Shown: positions 25,521 to 37,445, numbered from the stretch's first letter. The stretch: DNA of 64,000 bases from Melampsora larici-populina 98AG31 (GCF_000204055.1 NW_006768767.1:2947352-3011351); one strand, 5' to 3'. Notes: generated by a model not told the origin, from the letters alone. A program made the numbers and translations.

Positions 25521-26516
25521 TCTGATGATAACCTCACTTTACTACTATTACAGCCGTCGCCAGCTATATGACACCTTGCATATCTTCCGTTCACCATAGT
25601 AGCCGCAAGGACACATTTTGGAAATAACTTTTCGAATTTTAACTTAATTATCCCCAATTTTGGATCCCAAAATCAAACAATTTTTGATCTATTTTAAGTT
25701 AACTTCACAGCCCATGTATGATATGTGTTGAATTTCTTAACCTTGTACATTTAGTGTAGTATAGTAGCCCGCAGGGACCCAATCCTCGGGGTTGTTTATG
25801 ATTGCAATCCAATTATCTTTTTTATGATTGCAATCCAATTATCTTTCTTCTTTAATGGTTCATTCTCTGTGCAAGAATCAGCACTTATATATGGTCACAT
25901 CAGCTCACCCCTATGACAACCTCTATCCCACCCCTTGTACAATTCCAGAGCTGTTCATTTGCTCCTCAGAGACATGATCATCCACAACTTTGGCTTGTCC
26001 TGTGTCTTGATAAACAAGCATTTTATTTAATATCATGTGTTCATGAACCTCAATGCCATGGTACTTGGCCCTTATTATTTTGTTTCAGGTGCTGATCAAG
26101 TGTGCATAACTCTTGATTTTGTCTTGCCTACTAAATGGTTATGTTTTGTAACCAAAGTTTGAAATCAAGAGAGCATATTTCGTCTCTAGCTTGCGACGGC
26201 AATAGTTACAGTTGCCAAAGAGTAACCCAATGACAAAGAGTTTATCTTTGCTCTTACTTTATCAGGGTTGAGATATCAGTGTGGACCAAAATGTTTAACA
26301 TCTGGTTAGTTTGGCTTCCACAATGTGCAATTTTATTCAGTCTCAGCCAAGTTCATTTGGCCAGAAACTTGTAATCTTACCAATTTCAAATGGTAAAAAC
26401 CTGTCTGGGCACTGTTTCTGACATGCATTACTCCGCTGAATCTTATTCATCATCTCCAAAGTGAAAAAAAATTCCAAATCATCCAGCACATTCTCCTTGC
26501 ACACAACAACTCCATA

Positions 26517-28840
26517 ATGAATAATAATCCGTATCACTCTGGAATACCTGCTCACACTAACTTGGGCACATCACAACCACAGGGTTCTGGTCAGCAGATA
26601 ACTCAGCACGAACCCAATCAAGCCAATTTTCATCACCAACACAATCAGAATCACGGACATCTTCATGATCATGGTCACATTCACTCGCTACAACAACACG
26701 GTGGTCAGCAAAATCAAGCTCAGCAAGTTCAACGTGATGTGTATAGATATCCTCATCCTGATCCTGACTATCACGATTCTTGTGATAACCATGATAATAA
26801 CCATTTTAACTATGATAATTCTCATAGTTATGGTAATCCTTGCTATCCCCCTGGCTTGACGACTCCTCACAGCCAGCAAAGTCACAATACACACTCAAAC
26901 TCCCTTCAGAACTCCGAACAAATTCAAGCTCACCATACACACGAGGCAAACACTCAAGCCGGCATAGTCTTTCCTGCAGTTAATCCACGCGTCGCTTCGG
27001 TCCATGCGCTGGAGTTGCATCCATCCGTCAGACAACCAAATCGAAGTGTGCAAGTACCACTGACTGCTCACGGCAGTGGAACTACTTGTCCTGAAAACCA
27101 GCCACCTAGAGTGTCTCAGAAACGCAACCTCGGCCGTCGTCGTCAAGAACCACCGCGATCCGCACCCACAACTGCACCCACCAGCACAACCACACCGACT
27201 TCAACTCAGACACAGGCATCTACATCTACAAGGGCTATTGTTAATTTATTTCTCCCTAACACGCTCAGAGGAGAACAAGATAGTGATAAATCACCTTCAA
27301 TTAATCTTCCAACTCCGGAAGATATGATGAATCGATCTTCTGTTGAACTGCGAACACTCGCTGCCAAGCACGCTAAGGGGTCTACTGTTCCACCAGCCTT
27401 GACCGATCTCTTCATGCGTTTGCATGATGAATTTGACAAGGTACTGGCAATCAACTGCATCAACAATCAAGTTGCGGTGCCGGCGGTACATAAACTATGG
27501 TAAGTCGAGTTGATTTTTTCCAATCTAACATCATACAAATCTACTGACATACATACATGATCACAGGGGTGTCAAAGCATCACGGAAAGGGGCGCACAAA
27601 TACCATCGGTTTACCCAAAGCCAAGCAGTCCGAGAAATTTATCGAAATAGTTAGTGAGAACAGTGACTCTTTCAATGATAATATATATGTATAACAAGTT
27701 GATATCAGTTTATTGTTCTGCTTTCAGCCTCAGGTGTAGCAACCGGAGAAGGCTCAAAATCGGCTTCAACTAGATGGCGTGAATTGTCAAAGGCAGAGCA
27801 AGATTCTTACAAAGTAGAGAATCAACCCATTAACGAACCCGTGAACGTTGCATCCAGCTCCTTGGATTCTGTACCCGATGCCGAATCAAATAATACGCGA
27901 GGCAAAAATCGATCTTTGGCAAACGCGCGTGTCGCTGTGAATAATTTTATGATAAAATGGCAAATCGAGGTGGGTTTTCTTCATTTACAAAAGAGGGATT
28001 CATACTGACTATATTGTACATTCAGGCCAACGATATGGCTGCGACATACAAGGGCGACTTTGTCATGATGGGTGTATCAAATTACTTAGGCAACGATGCC
28101 TACCAGGTGGTCTGAGCTACACCGCGCGCTCTGAAATGGGTGGAGCACGATAAGTTATGCGACCCCCAAAAACACGTAGCCGCGCAACTACAAGCATTTG
28201 TTACTGGCACCGAGGCTGGGCTACTCAACTTGAGTAAACTCAAAGTCGATGGTAAGTTCTGGTCTGGTATATACTTTCATTGTCAAAAGCCGCTGTCCAC
28301 CTACTGAAATGTCTGGCTTACACAGAAAGAGCAAGGTGTCGAGAAGCCCTATCCAATCTGATCAGTAAGGCAATCTCAATCTCCTTTGAAGTTTGACTTA
28401 TGTATATACGTTATATGTACGTACCTGACTGACTTCTTGATGACATTGTCTTAGGCTTAAAGACAGAGGGCACTACAAACAAATGGCCGTGGAAAGGATG
28501 TGAAGAAAAGCTTGCCATTGAAGGCTACTACGTTCACTTTGCCCCAGACTCAAAGTCTCAAGAGAGCGATATCATGCAAGATAGCAATAAACTGACCCCA
28601 TCACAGGCTCGTAATGTGTTGGCGGATCTTGAACACAACAGGATCCTCATTCTGGAAACTGAAGCCGGTCCCACTCGAAAGACCAAACGAAAACGTCCCC
28701 ATCATGACACACCTCCTACAACACCTTTGGCTGATAACACGCCTCCAGCTCCACCAGAGGCGAATGCCAACAACACACCTCGCGCCGATCACTCATCAAT
28801 TGAAGACTCTCTCGCCCAATTACCTATGGCTGCTATCTAA
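26517..28840 (+). pseudogene. KDZ-element partner gene, unknown function, one nonsense codon
   Basis: Exon 1 is 26517-27499. Further exons start near 27567, 27729, 28026, 28327 and 28456, and the last ends at 28840. They splice in phase. The N-terminal third is rich in Gln, His, Asn, Pro and Thr with low complexity. The middle has a helical segment (LTDLFMRLHDEFDKVLAINCI) and a basic stretch ending RWRELSKAEQDSYK, which weakly recalls an HMG-box helix. The C-terminal tail has KTKRKRPHHDTPP, a probable nuclear localisation signal. In-frame TGA at 28113-28115 interrupts it. Same strand and same element as the transposase suggest a co-factor such as a DNA-binding accessory protein; that is inference. 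No TET/JBP signature was seen. Confidence 0.65.
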
Positions 28841-29805
28841 CAACATCTGACCGCTGATGCTAATACACGCTGATGCGGTATTTATAAAGGTAGCAAATGC
28901 TTAAGCTACATAGCACTCTCATTTCGTTGTATCAGGTTCAATTGTTTTTTATTCATATTTTTCTCCCCATAAAAAACTCAATTGTTCATGTATATAACCT
29001 CATCGCTTGGTTCGTTCTTAATTTACATGAAATTTAATTTTTACTCAGTCATCATGATTTATGACTCTTACATGGCTTTGGTTATCCCATCGTCACTCGT
29101 GTTCAGATCAACTACAATTTATGTTACATGTGCTTACATTCATCTGAATCGTCTTTTAAATCCCAAATTGCTAATGACAACAAACAACAACGAAAACGAA
29201 ATTTGATTGAAGTGAAAAATGATAAAAAGAGTCATCATCCATCATCTTTAGCTCCAGCCAATTGTTCGGTAACATTTAATAATGTTCTCATATACTATCA
29301 TCAAATGAGTCATCAACAAAAATTGGAATCAGTATACGAAGAGAAAAGTTCTGATCAAACATCCATTGTAATCACTTACCGAATTGAATTCTCGGACTCC
29401 AACTTGATCTCGTTTCCTAATCTGATTGTGAATTTTCAATAAATTCAACTTCATCTCTAGCATAGAGACTTCGAATTGTTCTTCAACTCGAAAGGCTAAA
29501 TCATGTTCGAAGCTGTATTCATATTTTAGCAAGTCAATTCCAATCTCTGAAATAAATTGGTTATGATCAAATGAACGGTGCTTCACTGTAATATTCCAAG
29601 CGTCTTTCAAATACTGATTGATGATTGGTCATATCTGGTGACCTAAATTCCGTTCGAGCTATGATTAAGTTGAAGTTTGATTGATGATTATAATGTGGTG
29701 ACCTAGATTCCGTTCGAGTTATGAATAAGTTGTAGTTTGAGTGAGAGTTTCTGCTATGGATCGGGGCCTACAAGGCTCAAGGTAGTGTAACGTTGACATA
29801 CATAC
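28841..29805. other. Right arm of KDZ element, no gene supported
   Basis: AT-rich. Two diverged copies of 'gtgacctanattccgttcgag' occur at 29638-29660 and 29698-29720. The opposing small frames at 29128-29442 and 29329-29610 overlap and lack recognisable features. Confidence 0.4.
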
Positions 29806-30003
29806 GATGTTTTTTCTTAAGCCTTGAGCGGCCAAGTCGTACGTTGTGAATTTCAAAAAATCTCTCGGGTCAGTGTGAAGTTGAGGACCGAGAGATGGCG
29901 AGATCAGTGAGATGATTTGAGATACGAGACAGGCCATTGATAATGGTCAAATAGTACACGTTTCTACTCCACTTCAAGTGGTTTTATACAGAGGCCCGAG
30001 GTG
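29806..30003 (-). repeat. Right 198-bp inverted repeat of KDZ element
   Basis: Partner of 18378-18575, with 197 of 198 positions matching by eye. Confidence 0.9.
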
Positions 30004-31330
30004 TCTCTGAGCTACAAAAAATAGTGGCTGTCTGTATACAGTGTGGTCACAAAAGGTGGCACTCCATAGTTCAATTGCACAGTGTACCATACCAAGGGAA
30101 CCAAGATGGTCCGAGCTATTGGAATTCATCAACATAACATCAAAAGAAGTTGTCAACGCATCAAGGCATCAAAACACAAACACTTATCTCGACTTGAGGC
30201 TTTTCTTGGAACAAAATCAATCAATGAATCACAGAACTGAAAAACAAGAATTCAAAGAATGATCAAATTAAATCCATCAATGATTCATTTTACATGGGGG
30301 GCTAATGGTTCTACATTTGAAACTAGTTTTGTTCAAATCAAATTTGATATCCTACTTGTTTACATTTAACTTGCACAAACTTTTCAATCGATTTATGAAA
30401 CCATTTACAAGCTCGACCAAAGCTCGTAAGCTCATCTATTGGTAAGTCTGGACTGAGCTTTGTCACTTCTTACTCATCCAACATATGTTATATCTTTGAA
30501 TCCTCTGATCACATTAACGGCTTCTTATAAAGCTGAAACGTTGTAAGTATTTTCTATTAGGGTGTCCTTTTCATTACAATTGGCTCGTTTGGAGCGATTA
30601 ATTTTTTAATCATCTGTTTATTGTTTCTCTTACTTCATTCAATTCGTATCTTTGTAGCTCTAGTTTTCACAGAGCTTATATGTGACTGTGTGATTCTGAC
30701 TCTTGCTGACCCAACCTCTTGATTTGACGTTTTGATCAAATTAACGTAAGCTACATATTTGTCTTCTATTTCCCAACTTTCCTTCAAATCGTTTTGATTG
30801 AATACCTGTGTACAGGCCTAGAAGTTCAGCGAATCAAAACAAAACACACCTCTCGAAAACAGGCGCCACTCGAGAAGAAATTATACTATGCCTGTATGTC
30901 CCAGGGCTCGTCTCAGCGCAGTCTCAGAAAAAGACTGATACTGCATCTCTCCTGAGTCCTTGGTCGGAGTCCTTGCACAAGAAATTTTCGCCTGTCAATC
31001 TTGTAAATTTGAACAACGGTCATGGACTCATGTCAGCCCATGAATGTGACCAAACTCAACAAAGTTCCCCGTTTTTTTACCTGAGGCTGTACTGGCCCGC
31101 TCAAACAAGGGACTATGTACAGTCGATTTCAGAAAGCTTGGAAACATTTGCCTGCCAAATTTGAGCAAATTGGCGCGGAATTCTTTCCGAGCTGCAATTG
31201 ACTGTATGTACTCGTGATGTCCCAAATTTGGCGTGAGATTTGTTGGGGTTTTTCTCCAAAATCTATCATCCTTATAAACTCATCAATCATCCTCACTGCT
31301 CACATATCTCATCAATAATTACGGTACTCA
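30004..31330. other. Disrupted outer KDZ end and unidentified insert
   Basis: After the right 198-bp repeat the expected outer sequence stops. It resumes at about 30895-30945 ('gtctcagaaaaagactgata', the inverse of 18320-18345). The roughly 0.9 kb in between is probably a later insertion of unknown type. No gene is recognised. Confidence 0.45.
31120..31204. mobile_element. Tiny TA-flanked MITE, 85 bp
   Basis: Imperfect ends CAGTCGATTTCAG and, inverted, CAGTCAATTGCAG are flanked by TA on both sides (31118-31119 and 31205-31206). It shares the CAGTC start with the element at 2461 but has a different interior. Confidence 0.6.
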
Positions 31331-32045
31331 GAGCATCCACAGCCGTGCCGTAAATTTGCATTGCGCAGAGGGTTACACAGATTGTTTAGGGAAGCCTTTG
31401 AGGCACAAATTTTGACCGATGCACAGCTGTGGTTTGGTACAGTACGGCTTGAAGCATATCTTGTGAGGTGAGATACGGGTTAATGATCATCAAGGGAGAT
31501 GATTTGCAGGGAGTGTGGTTGAGGAAGTGGGAGTTTATGGGAGAAGCAAGGACAAAATTCCCTTAGAGCATCCCCAGCCGTGCCGGAAATCTGTAACGTA
31601 CGGAGGGTCGCACAGAGCGTTTAGGGCAGGGTTTGAGGTATGAATTTCAAACAATCTGCAGCCGTGGTTCCCTACAGTACAGTTTGTAGCATAATAGGGG
31701 AGATGTATTATGGATTAGTTGATCATCGAGGTGTGTGATTTGCGGAGAGTCGGATCGTAGAAGTCGGATTTTATGGGAGAAGTGAGGTACAGAGGGATTT
31801 GGGGTGCGAGCGGAAAAAGACCATATTTGGCCTATTTCGACTCGCACGTAGAGAATTGCCCAAGCTAAGTATCTGTTTGGGGGTAGCGGCTGTGGATAAA
31901 AATACCCCAAATCTACGTACGGCACGGTTTACGGCACGCGGCTGGGGATGCTCTTAGCTATGTGAAAATTTAGGGCATTGCCTGTGGATGATTTTGCCCT
32001 AAATTTTTGTACAACACAGTTTACGCCACACAGCTGTGGATGCTC
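31331..32045. mobile_element. PIF/Harbinger-type MITE (outer), interrupted by a relative
   Basis: Ends GAGCATCCACAGC and its inverse GCTGTGGATGCTC are flanked by TCA direct repeats (31328-31330 and 32046-32048). A second MITE of the same family sits inside at 31566-31953. Without it the outer copy is about 324 bp. Confidence 0.8.
31566..31953. mobile_element. PIF/Harbinger-type MITE (inner), 388 bp
   Basis: Ends GAGCATCCCCAGCCGTGCCG and its inverse CACGCGGCTGGGGATGCTC are flanked by TTA direct repeats (31563-31565 and 31954-31956). The interior (tacagtacagtttgtagca) resembles the outer copy (tacagtacggcttgaagca), so family members are nested. Confidence 0.85.
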
Positions 32046-32170
32046 TCAAAGCATTTGCATGTATACTTTTTTTGGCGCAAAAAAAACAACAACTATACTT
32101 TTGGCCTTGTTTTCCCTGCCAAAAAAAGTATGTAGCAAAGAGTATGTACATGTCCATACTTGCTTTGAGT
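32044..32170. repeat. Candidate hairpin element abutting the outer MITE
   Basis: Inverted segments 'tactttttttggc' (about 32063-32075) and 'gccaaaaaaagta' (about 32118-32130), with outer arms 'ctcaaagca' and 'tgctttgag', give a long imperfect hairpin. It may be a further small MITE. Its boundary with the neighbouring MITE is ambiguous. Confidence 0.4.
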
Positions 32171-32509
32171 ACCATAATTTGTATTTGACTTGATAACAAG
32201 AAATCTGTGCAGCTTTGCCACACATATTTTCATGTTGTCCAATTATCAATATCTCAAAGGGCACTATTTGGCCCCCGGTTTTGGAAACCCGACACCCGCT
32301 TTTCGGATAATAAAACCGGGCAGTGTCGAAATTTGATGCTGAGTTGAATGAAACCGGTTTAAAAACCGGGCTTTCCCATATGGTCTGGTCCATCATCGTT
32401 TCACAATTTGACAATTGAGAATTGACCAGCATATCATTATATTGTGTTTCTCTCTCTGTCGAGAGGCTCTCATGATAACCCTAGGGTAGGTACAGGCACA
32501 TCTTCATTA

Positions 32510-32669
32510 GCCGCGTTCAAACCTAACCCGGTTGACACAAAAACCCGGCAACCCAGTTGCTTTTCTGGTGGTAACTTTGTGTATCCATTGACAGTTCTTG
32601 ACAGCTTCCAGCCAAAAAGTCCACCGGGTCAACTGGGTTTTTTGAAACCGGGTCAGGTTTGAACACGGC
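32510..32669. mobile_element. TA-flanked MITE, 160 bp, nested in the MULE
   Basis: Ends GCCGCGTTCAAACCTAACCC and, inverted, GCCGTGTTCAAACCTGACCC are flanked by TA (32508-32509 and 32670-32671). The interior repeats 'aacccgg' and 'aaccggg' motifs. Confidence 0.7.
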
Positions 32670-33009
32670 TATTTATTTCACTCGTTTCAAATGGAAATGG
32701 ATGGGCGTGAAATGTCATGTTTTCATTCACAAGATAACAAAACACGTAACTACACACTAACACACATAAACCATATGTTGATATCAAGATCCAAGATGAC
32801 AAGAAACAATAAACATGTGTGTGATGTTTATAAGAATAAGTTGAACATGTTTCTCAATCTCAATGCGTGTGTACTAAAATCCCAAGACAAGCAATAAATG
32901 AGTGTGAGAGTGTGATTTGATAAGAATAAGATTGAAAAAAATGTTGAACATGTTTATCAATGGGTGTGTAGATACTTTAAGAGACAAAAAAACATTAGGA
33001 ACCAAGATA

Positions 33010-36000
33010 TCAAGCCGAATTCTTAACTTTTATGTGGGTTGTCCAGCTATCCAATTGAGCTCGATACTTGCTCACCCAAGCAGGTATACTAGTAGTGTTG
33101 AGCATACCTGAGTTGCGGTGCTCCCCAAACACTTGCGGAAAAGGAATAAGAGAGGGGTCTCTTGCCTTCAAGGTGACAAAGTGTTCACCATTGATGAAAG
33201 CGAGAATCACTGGAGATTGGCTATTTGGTGGGGTGCAATACGGGAAAAAGGTGCTGCAATTCCCTGCATGTGGATCCAAGAGGATCATTGGGTGATCATA
33301 AGTACTTACAATGATGAACCCAAGATACGGCATTCGCAACCAAAAGTCTTTGGAGCAGTGTACCTTGCGGTGATCTAGTCGAACCAGTAGGTCTTGGACA
33401 ACTTTGGCAGCAAAGCAGATGGTATTGACAGAACGCCGAGTTGGAGTTGGGCCAATAAGGTGTTGATGATCTATAGCATGAGACAAAAGTTCCTGTAGTA
33501 GTTTTTGTCAAACATCCCAATAAGAGTCTACAGAATAAGACCCAATAGCCTCCGCAATGGCATAGTACCCGCAGTTTCCGAAAGCCGGCGGATCAAATGA
33601 CGACTTGATGTGGGGCAACATGAATCCAGGCAGCTGTCTCAGTATCTTTTGATCTTGCGGGATAGTATCTTCTTGGTCGTCCTCATTTCCAACTTCGTCG
33701 AGTGGGAAAACCACATTTCCAAAAACTCGACTTGCCTCCAGGGTTTGTTTGACTTTGGGATTGTCTCTGGACAGGGCCAGATCTTCAGCGATGAGTAACA
33801 TTGATATCTCGGGAAGCAGCACACGACAGATAAGGTATTCCGGAGGAAATGGTTGGGCTTTGGTGACATTAAGCATAGGGCTGGATCCTTCAGACAAGAA
33901 CATTGTGGTCAATGTCTTGATGATAACCTCAAGGCCTTTTTGTCCATAGCTGACAAATGAATATGGTCAGTGTTTAATCCATCGCGCCTTTGGAGAAAAA
34001 GCCAACAACTTACTAGCCAGGCTGCTTGACCTCAAAGCCTTGAAACTCGTGAGTGATGCTGAACAAGGATTGTCCATGTCTTTTCAAATTGATTTGTGCT
34101 TCATTCATAAAACTAGAACAAACTTGTTTATCAATGATCCGCAGAAGAAATTCGGAATGCTTTTGAATTTGTCTATGACATTCAACTTCTGATTAGTCCA
34201 AAGAAAGCCATTGAGTACATTGAGTAACTTAGAAAATCAACTTACTGTGGTATGATTCCGAAGTTGATCGCAGTCGGCCATCCTTTGCGTATTCCATAAG
34301 GAATGACTTTTTTCTCGTTCTGATGAAGATCACAGAAATCCGCTGTTTGTGGCCACTGCACAAGCTTAAGTATGAGCAACAACCTCAATGCTTCGAAATC
34401 AAAGGGAATGAATACTTACGGGTAATGAGTTCGCATTTGGCAAAGCCAATAATGAGTTTTTCATAACGGTGAGTCTTTTTGATGGCTCAGAAGGAAGCAG
34501 TTCATCACACCACATACACAAATTGCCTTCTTCTTTGTTGTCAAGATCACGTTGAGATTGTAAACTCTCGTCTGAATCACTCAAGTGAAGATTCAAGTCC
34601 AGATCGAAGATGTCCAAGGCTTGAGATTCAACCTTAGGTGTGGACTTTGGTGAAAGAATGGAAACTGGTTGCTGAGCTGGAACAGACGTCTTGTTTGGGC
34701 AATTATTTGCGCAATGTCCTGCCCTTTTGCATACACTACAGCAGTATACTCGCTTGTTTCGAGTGGTTGGTTTTTGTGATACTGATTCTGATTGGTGAGC
34801 TGGCATAGTCTCCTGTGTAGAAGACAATCTAGATAATTCGGTAGGCTGAGAAAAAGAGACATTTGAGGTTTTGACGTTGGTGACCATAATAGACTTTTGA
34901 GATTGATCATTAGATGCTTGAAAAATCTATTTGGGAATAGTAAGTTCGGAAGTCAAAGCGTGAGGTCCAATATCCAGTGTGGCAATTGGAGGAGATTTGG
35001 CAATATTGAGTTTTGTGAGCTGAGAGCTTTCCGGCTATTTCGAAGTAAGAGAAGTAAGAGACACTTGAGAAGCATTGAACTTTTGTTTACCTTTACCTTT
35101 GCCTTTGTCGGTTGTTTCAGTCATTTGAGAAGTGGATGCTTTAGACCTTTTAGCTTCCCTTTTAGCTTCCTGGGCTTCTTCTTCTTCGTCAAGTTCAAAG
35201 TCTGACTTCCATCGGCCGTCTTTTTGTGATGAAGGCCGTTTATTGCTGTTTCGAGGTTGCCCACAAGTCTGAGTTTTGACCTTTGCGTTCTCAATAGGAA
35301 TCAGCGCATACCGTCCAGTTTCAATCTTCCCCAATTCTTCATAAATCTTTTGCAGATGATGTTCAGGAAGTTCCATCAGTAGTTCTAATTTTAATTTAAC
35401 AGCCTTCTTGAGTTCATCATGACATCCTGGAGGAGCTAGAACAGTTGAATGCCATTGGGAGTGGACAAGGCTGGGATATAAGGTATCTGATTCCACAAGA
35501 GCACCAGTCAGCTCGTGCGCACAAGGAATTCCCCATGTGCCTCGAAAAGAATGAGTACAGTCCTTCTTGATAGAGTCCGCCATGCCATCATATTGAGCTT
35601 TGATTTTCTTGATAGCAAAGTGAGATATTACACAATTAAGATCTTGAAAACAATCTGGAAGACCTAACAAAGTTTTTTGATTTTCAACACCAGTTGAAAT
35701 AGTAATCTCTCTATGCTGTAAATCTCCTGCGTGCTTAAATGCTTTGAAGCACGTGATAAAGTCATTATTACCACCACCTAAGAACTTCTCGAGTCGATAA
35801 TGACCACCTTTAACTCGTGATGTTGAAGAGTTCCCAAAATGTGGAGATTGATGAGCAGTATAAAGTGCCACGAATTTGTCGGTTCGGTACAGCCACGTCT
35901 TCTCCAAATAATCAAAGATGTGATGTCTTCGCGCCATGGTCGTGACTGCTTCTAGGTTTGCATCGTATTGCTCTTTGGTTGCGCTTTGCAAAAAAACATT

Positions 36001-37445
36001 CCATATCTTGATAAATTCGTCCCAGTCTGATCCGAGTTTCTTCTTGCAATTCTTGCTAATGTTTTGATTAATGTGCCAAATACACAATATATGACATGCA
36101 CTAGGGAATACCTTTCCAATAGTGTTGTACAGAGCTGGTTCAGCATCGGTGCAAAAGGTCTAGGGTTGCTTGACATTGGTGTGCTCCGTGTCGCCATCAA
36201 AAACTACTGATTTTAATTGTTCCATTGCCCAGGTATATCGATCTTCAACCTCGCTATGCATGAAACAGAGGGCGATGGTGAAAGTCGCATGAGTATTTGT
36301 TGTTCCAACAATGTGAAGGAGGGGTAGATTGAAACAATTTGATTTGTATGTGCAATCTAGTCCAATAACGGTTGGGAACCGACGTGCTAGATCAATGCCT
36401 TCAGGGCTCGCCATGAAGAGAGATTGAAGAGTCCCATCTCCTGAAGTAGTCGTTCAAAAGGCCCAGTTGTGTTCAGTAATAAGATCGAGTAAACCTTGAA
36501 TAGGTGTTCGGCCACGTAACCACTTGTCTCGTTGGCGTTGTAAAGCGTTGCGAATGTCTCTGACCAATGGTTCAGAGCCATTTGGGAAGGTGATCAGGCT
36601 TCGAATCTGGCTAGCACTACATCCTGCTGAGTGTAAGAGGTTGATTTGATGTAGGATATCATTCGAAAACTGTCGATTCTTTGAGTAATTGTTAGGTTGA
36701 TCAAATGGCGGATGATTATGTTCATGTTTATCAGGCACGTTCTCATCGCGTTTAACAACCCATTGGTCTGATCTTGAGCGGTAGTTGAGAGAGATTTGGT
36801 AAAGACAGCCAGTCATCTTGGTTGACGTTTCACAAACCGCAGCCACCGTCTTCACTTCACGGCCGAGTGAACACCTGAAGTATACCCAGACTTTTTGATG
36901 ATGTTCAGTCTTGAAGCTCTTGATCGCAATTCCATAGCCTTGATGTCAAGCCACCACGTTTAGATACATAATTCCACTGGCCATCGTCAAGAATTCCTTG
37001 CCAAATTTAGGTGATTTCAATAGGCGTACAGGTTTGGCTCCTAAAAAGGAAAAGAAAGCAAGTGTCAGAAGTCATTCTGAAGGAGAAAATCGTAAGGAAC
37101 TAAACGATTGAAATGTTGATTCATACCAATTACAGGCCAATCATCATCACGTTCAGCTTGAATGTCGATAACCTCTTCTTCGTCCGCTTCTTCAAGGTCA
37201 TTGTCTTGTACTAGAGGGACTGGTCTTGGAGCCAAAGAAGGTACCGTGGAGTTTGGAACTTGATGTGTACGAGTAACAGTAGGTGCTTCAGAGTCAATCG
37301 GATTGTGTGTAGGTATTATGGGGTTTGAACTGCTGACAACAGATTTGAGAGTCGAGTTTGCGTCGATGATTGGAGACGTTGTGGTAATCAAATCAAACAA
37401 GAACGTTCTTTCATATATATAAGCAAACAAGTTCCCTTTGCTCAT
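33010..37445 (-). pseudogene. MULE transposase - zinc knuckle - OTU-like protease, inactivated
   Basis: Exon 1 (37445-37127) encodes an acidic, Pro/Thr-rich leader. Exon 2 (37040 to about 35040) carries a FAR1-type DNA-binding region (GYGIAIKSFK), then the MULE core: GLDCTYKSN with the first Asp, FCTDAEPALYN with the second Asp, CHILCIWHINQN, and a SWIM-like finger ending IPCAHELTG. Further exons (about 34887-33010) encode a CCHC knuckle (CSVCKRAGHCANNC), a segment INFGIIPQ, and an OTU-like cysteine protease fold with GNCGYYAIA (Cys) and EHFVTL (His). In-frame stops occur at 36946-36948 (TGA), 36454-36456 (TGA), 36160-36162 (TAG) and 33508-33510 (TGA). The expected catalytic Glu in the RVxGxH motif is Lys (codon AAA, 35809-35811). 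It was once one long gene or two adjacent ones; the shared frame and chain of introns favour one. Confidence 0.8.

Larger units (their letters stand above)
18378..30003 (+). mobile_element. KDZ-family DNA transposon, decayed, about 11.6 kb
   Basis: Inverted 198-bp repeats (18378-18575 and 29806-30003) with one mismatch bracket a KDZ (Kyakuja-Dileera-Zisupton) transposase gene, a second spliced gene in the same orientation and a repeat-rich spacer. The near identity of the ends points to one element inserted fairly recently, yet both genes carry nonsense codons. A Harbinger-type MITE has inserted just inside the left repeat. The true ends probably lie further out (about 18290 on the left). On the right they seem displaced by later DNA, with matching end sequence at about 30895-30945. 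Target duplication was not determined. Confidence 0.75.

Noticed and set aside
20244..28115. In-frame TGA codons as selenocysteine or programmed readthrough
   Set aside because: Fungi lack the selenocysteine system, and the stops affect unrelated transposon genes; mutation is simpler.
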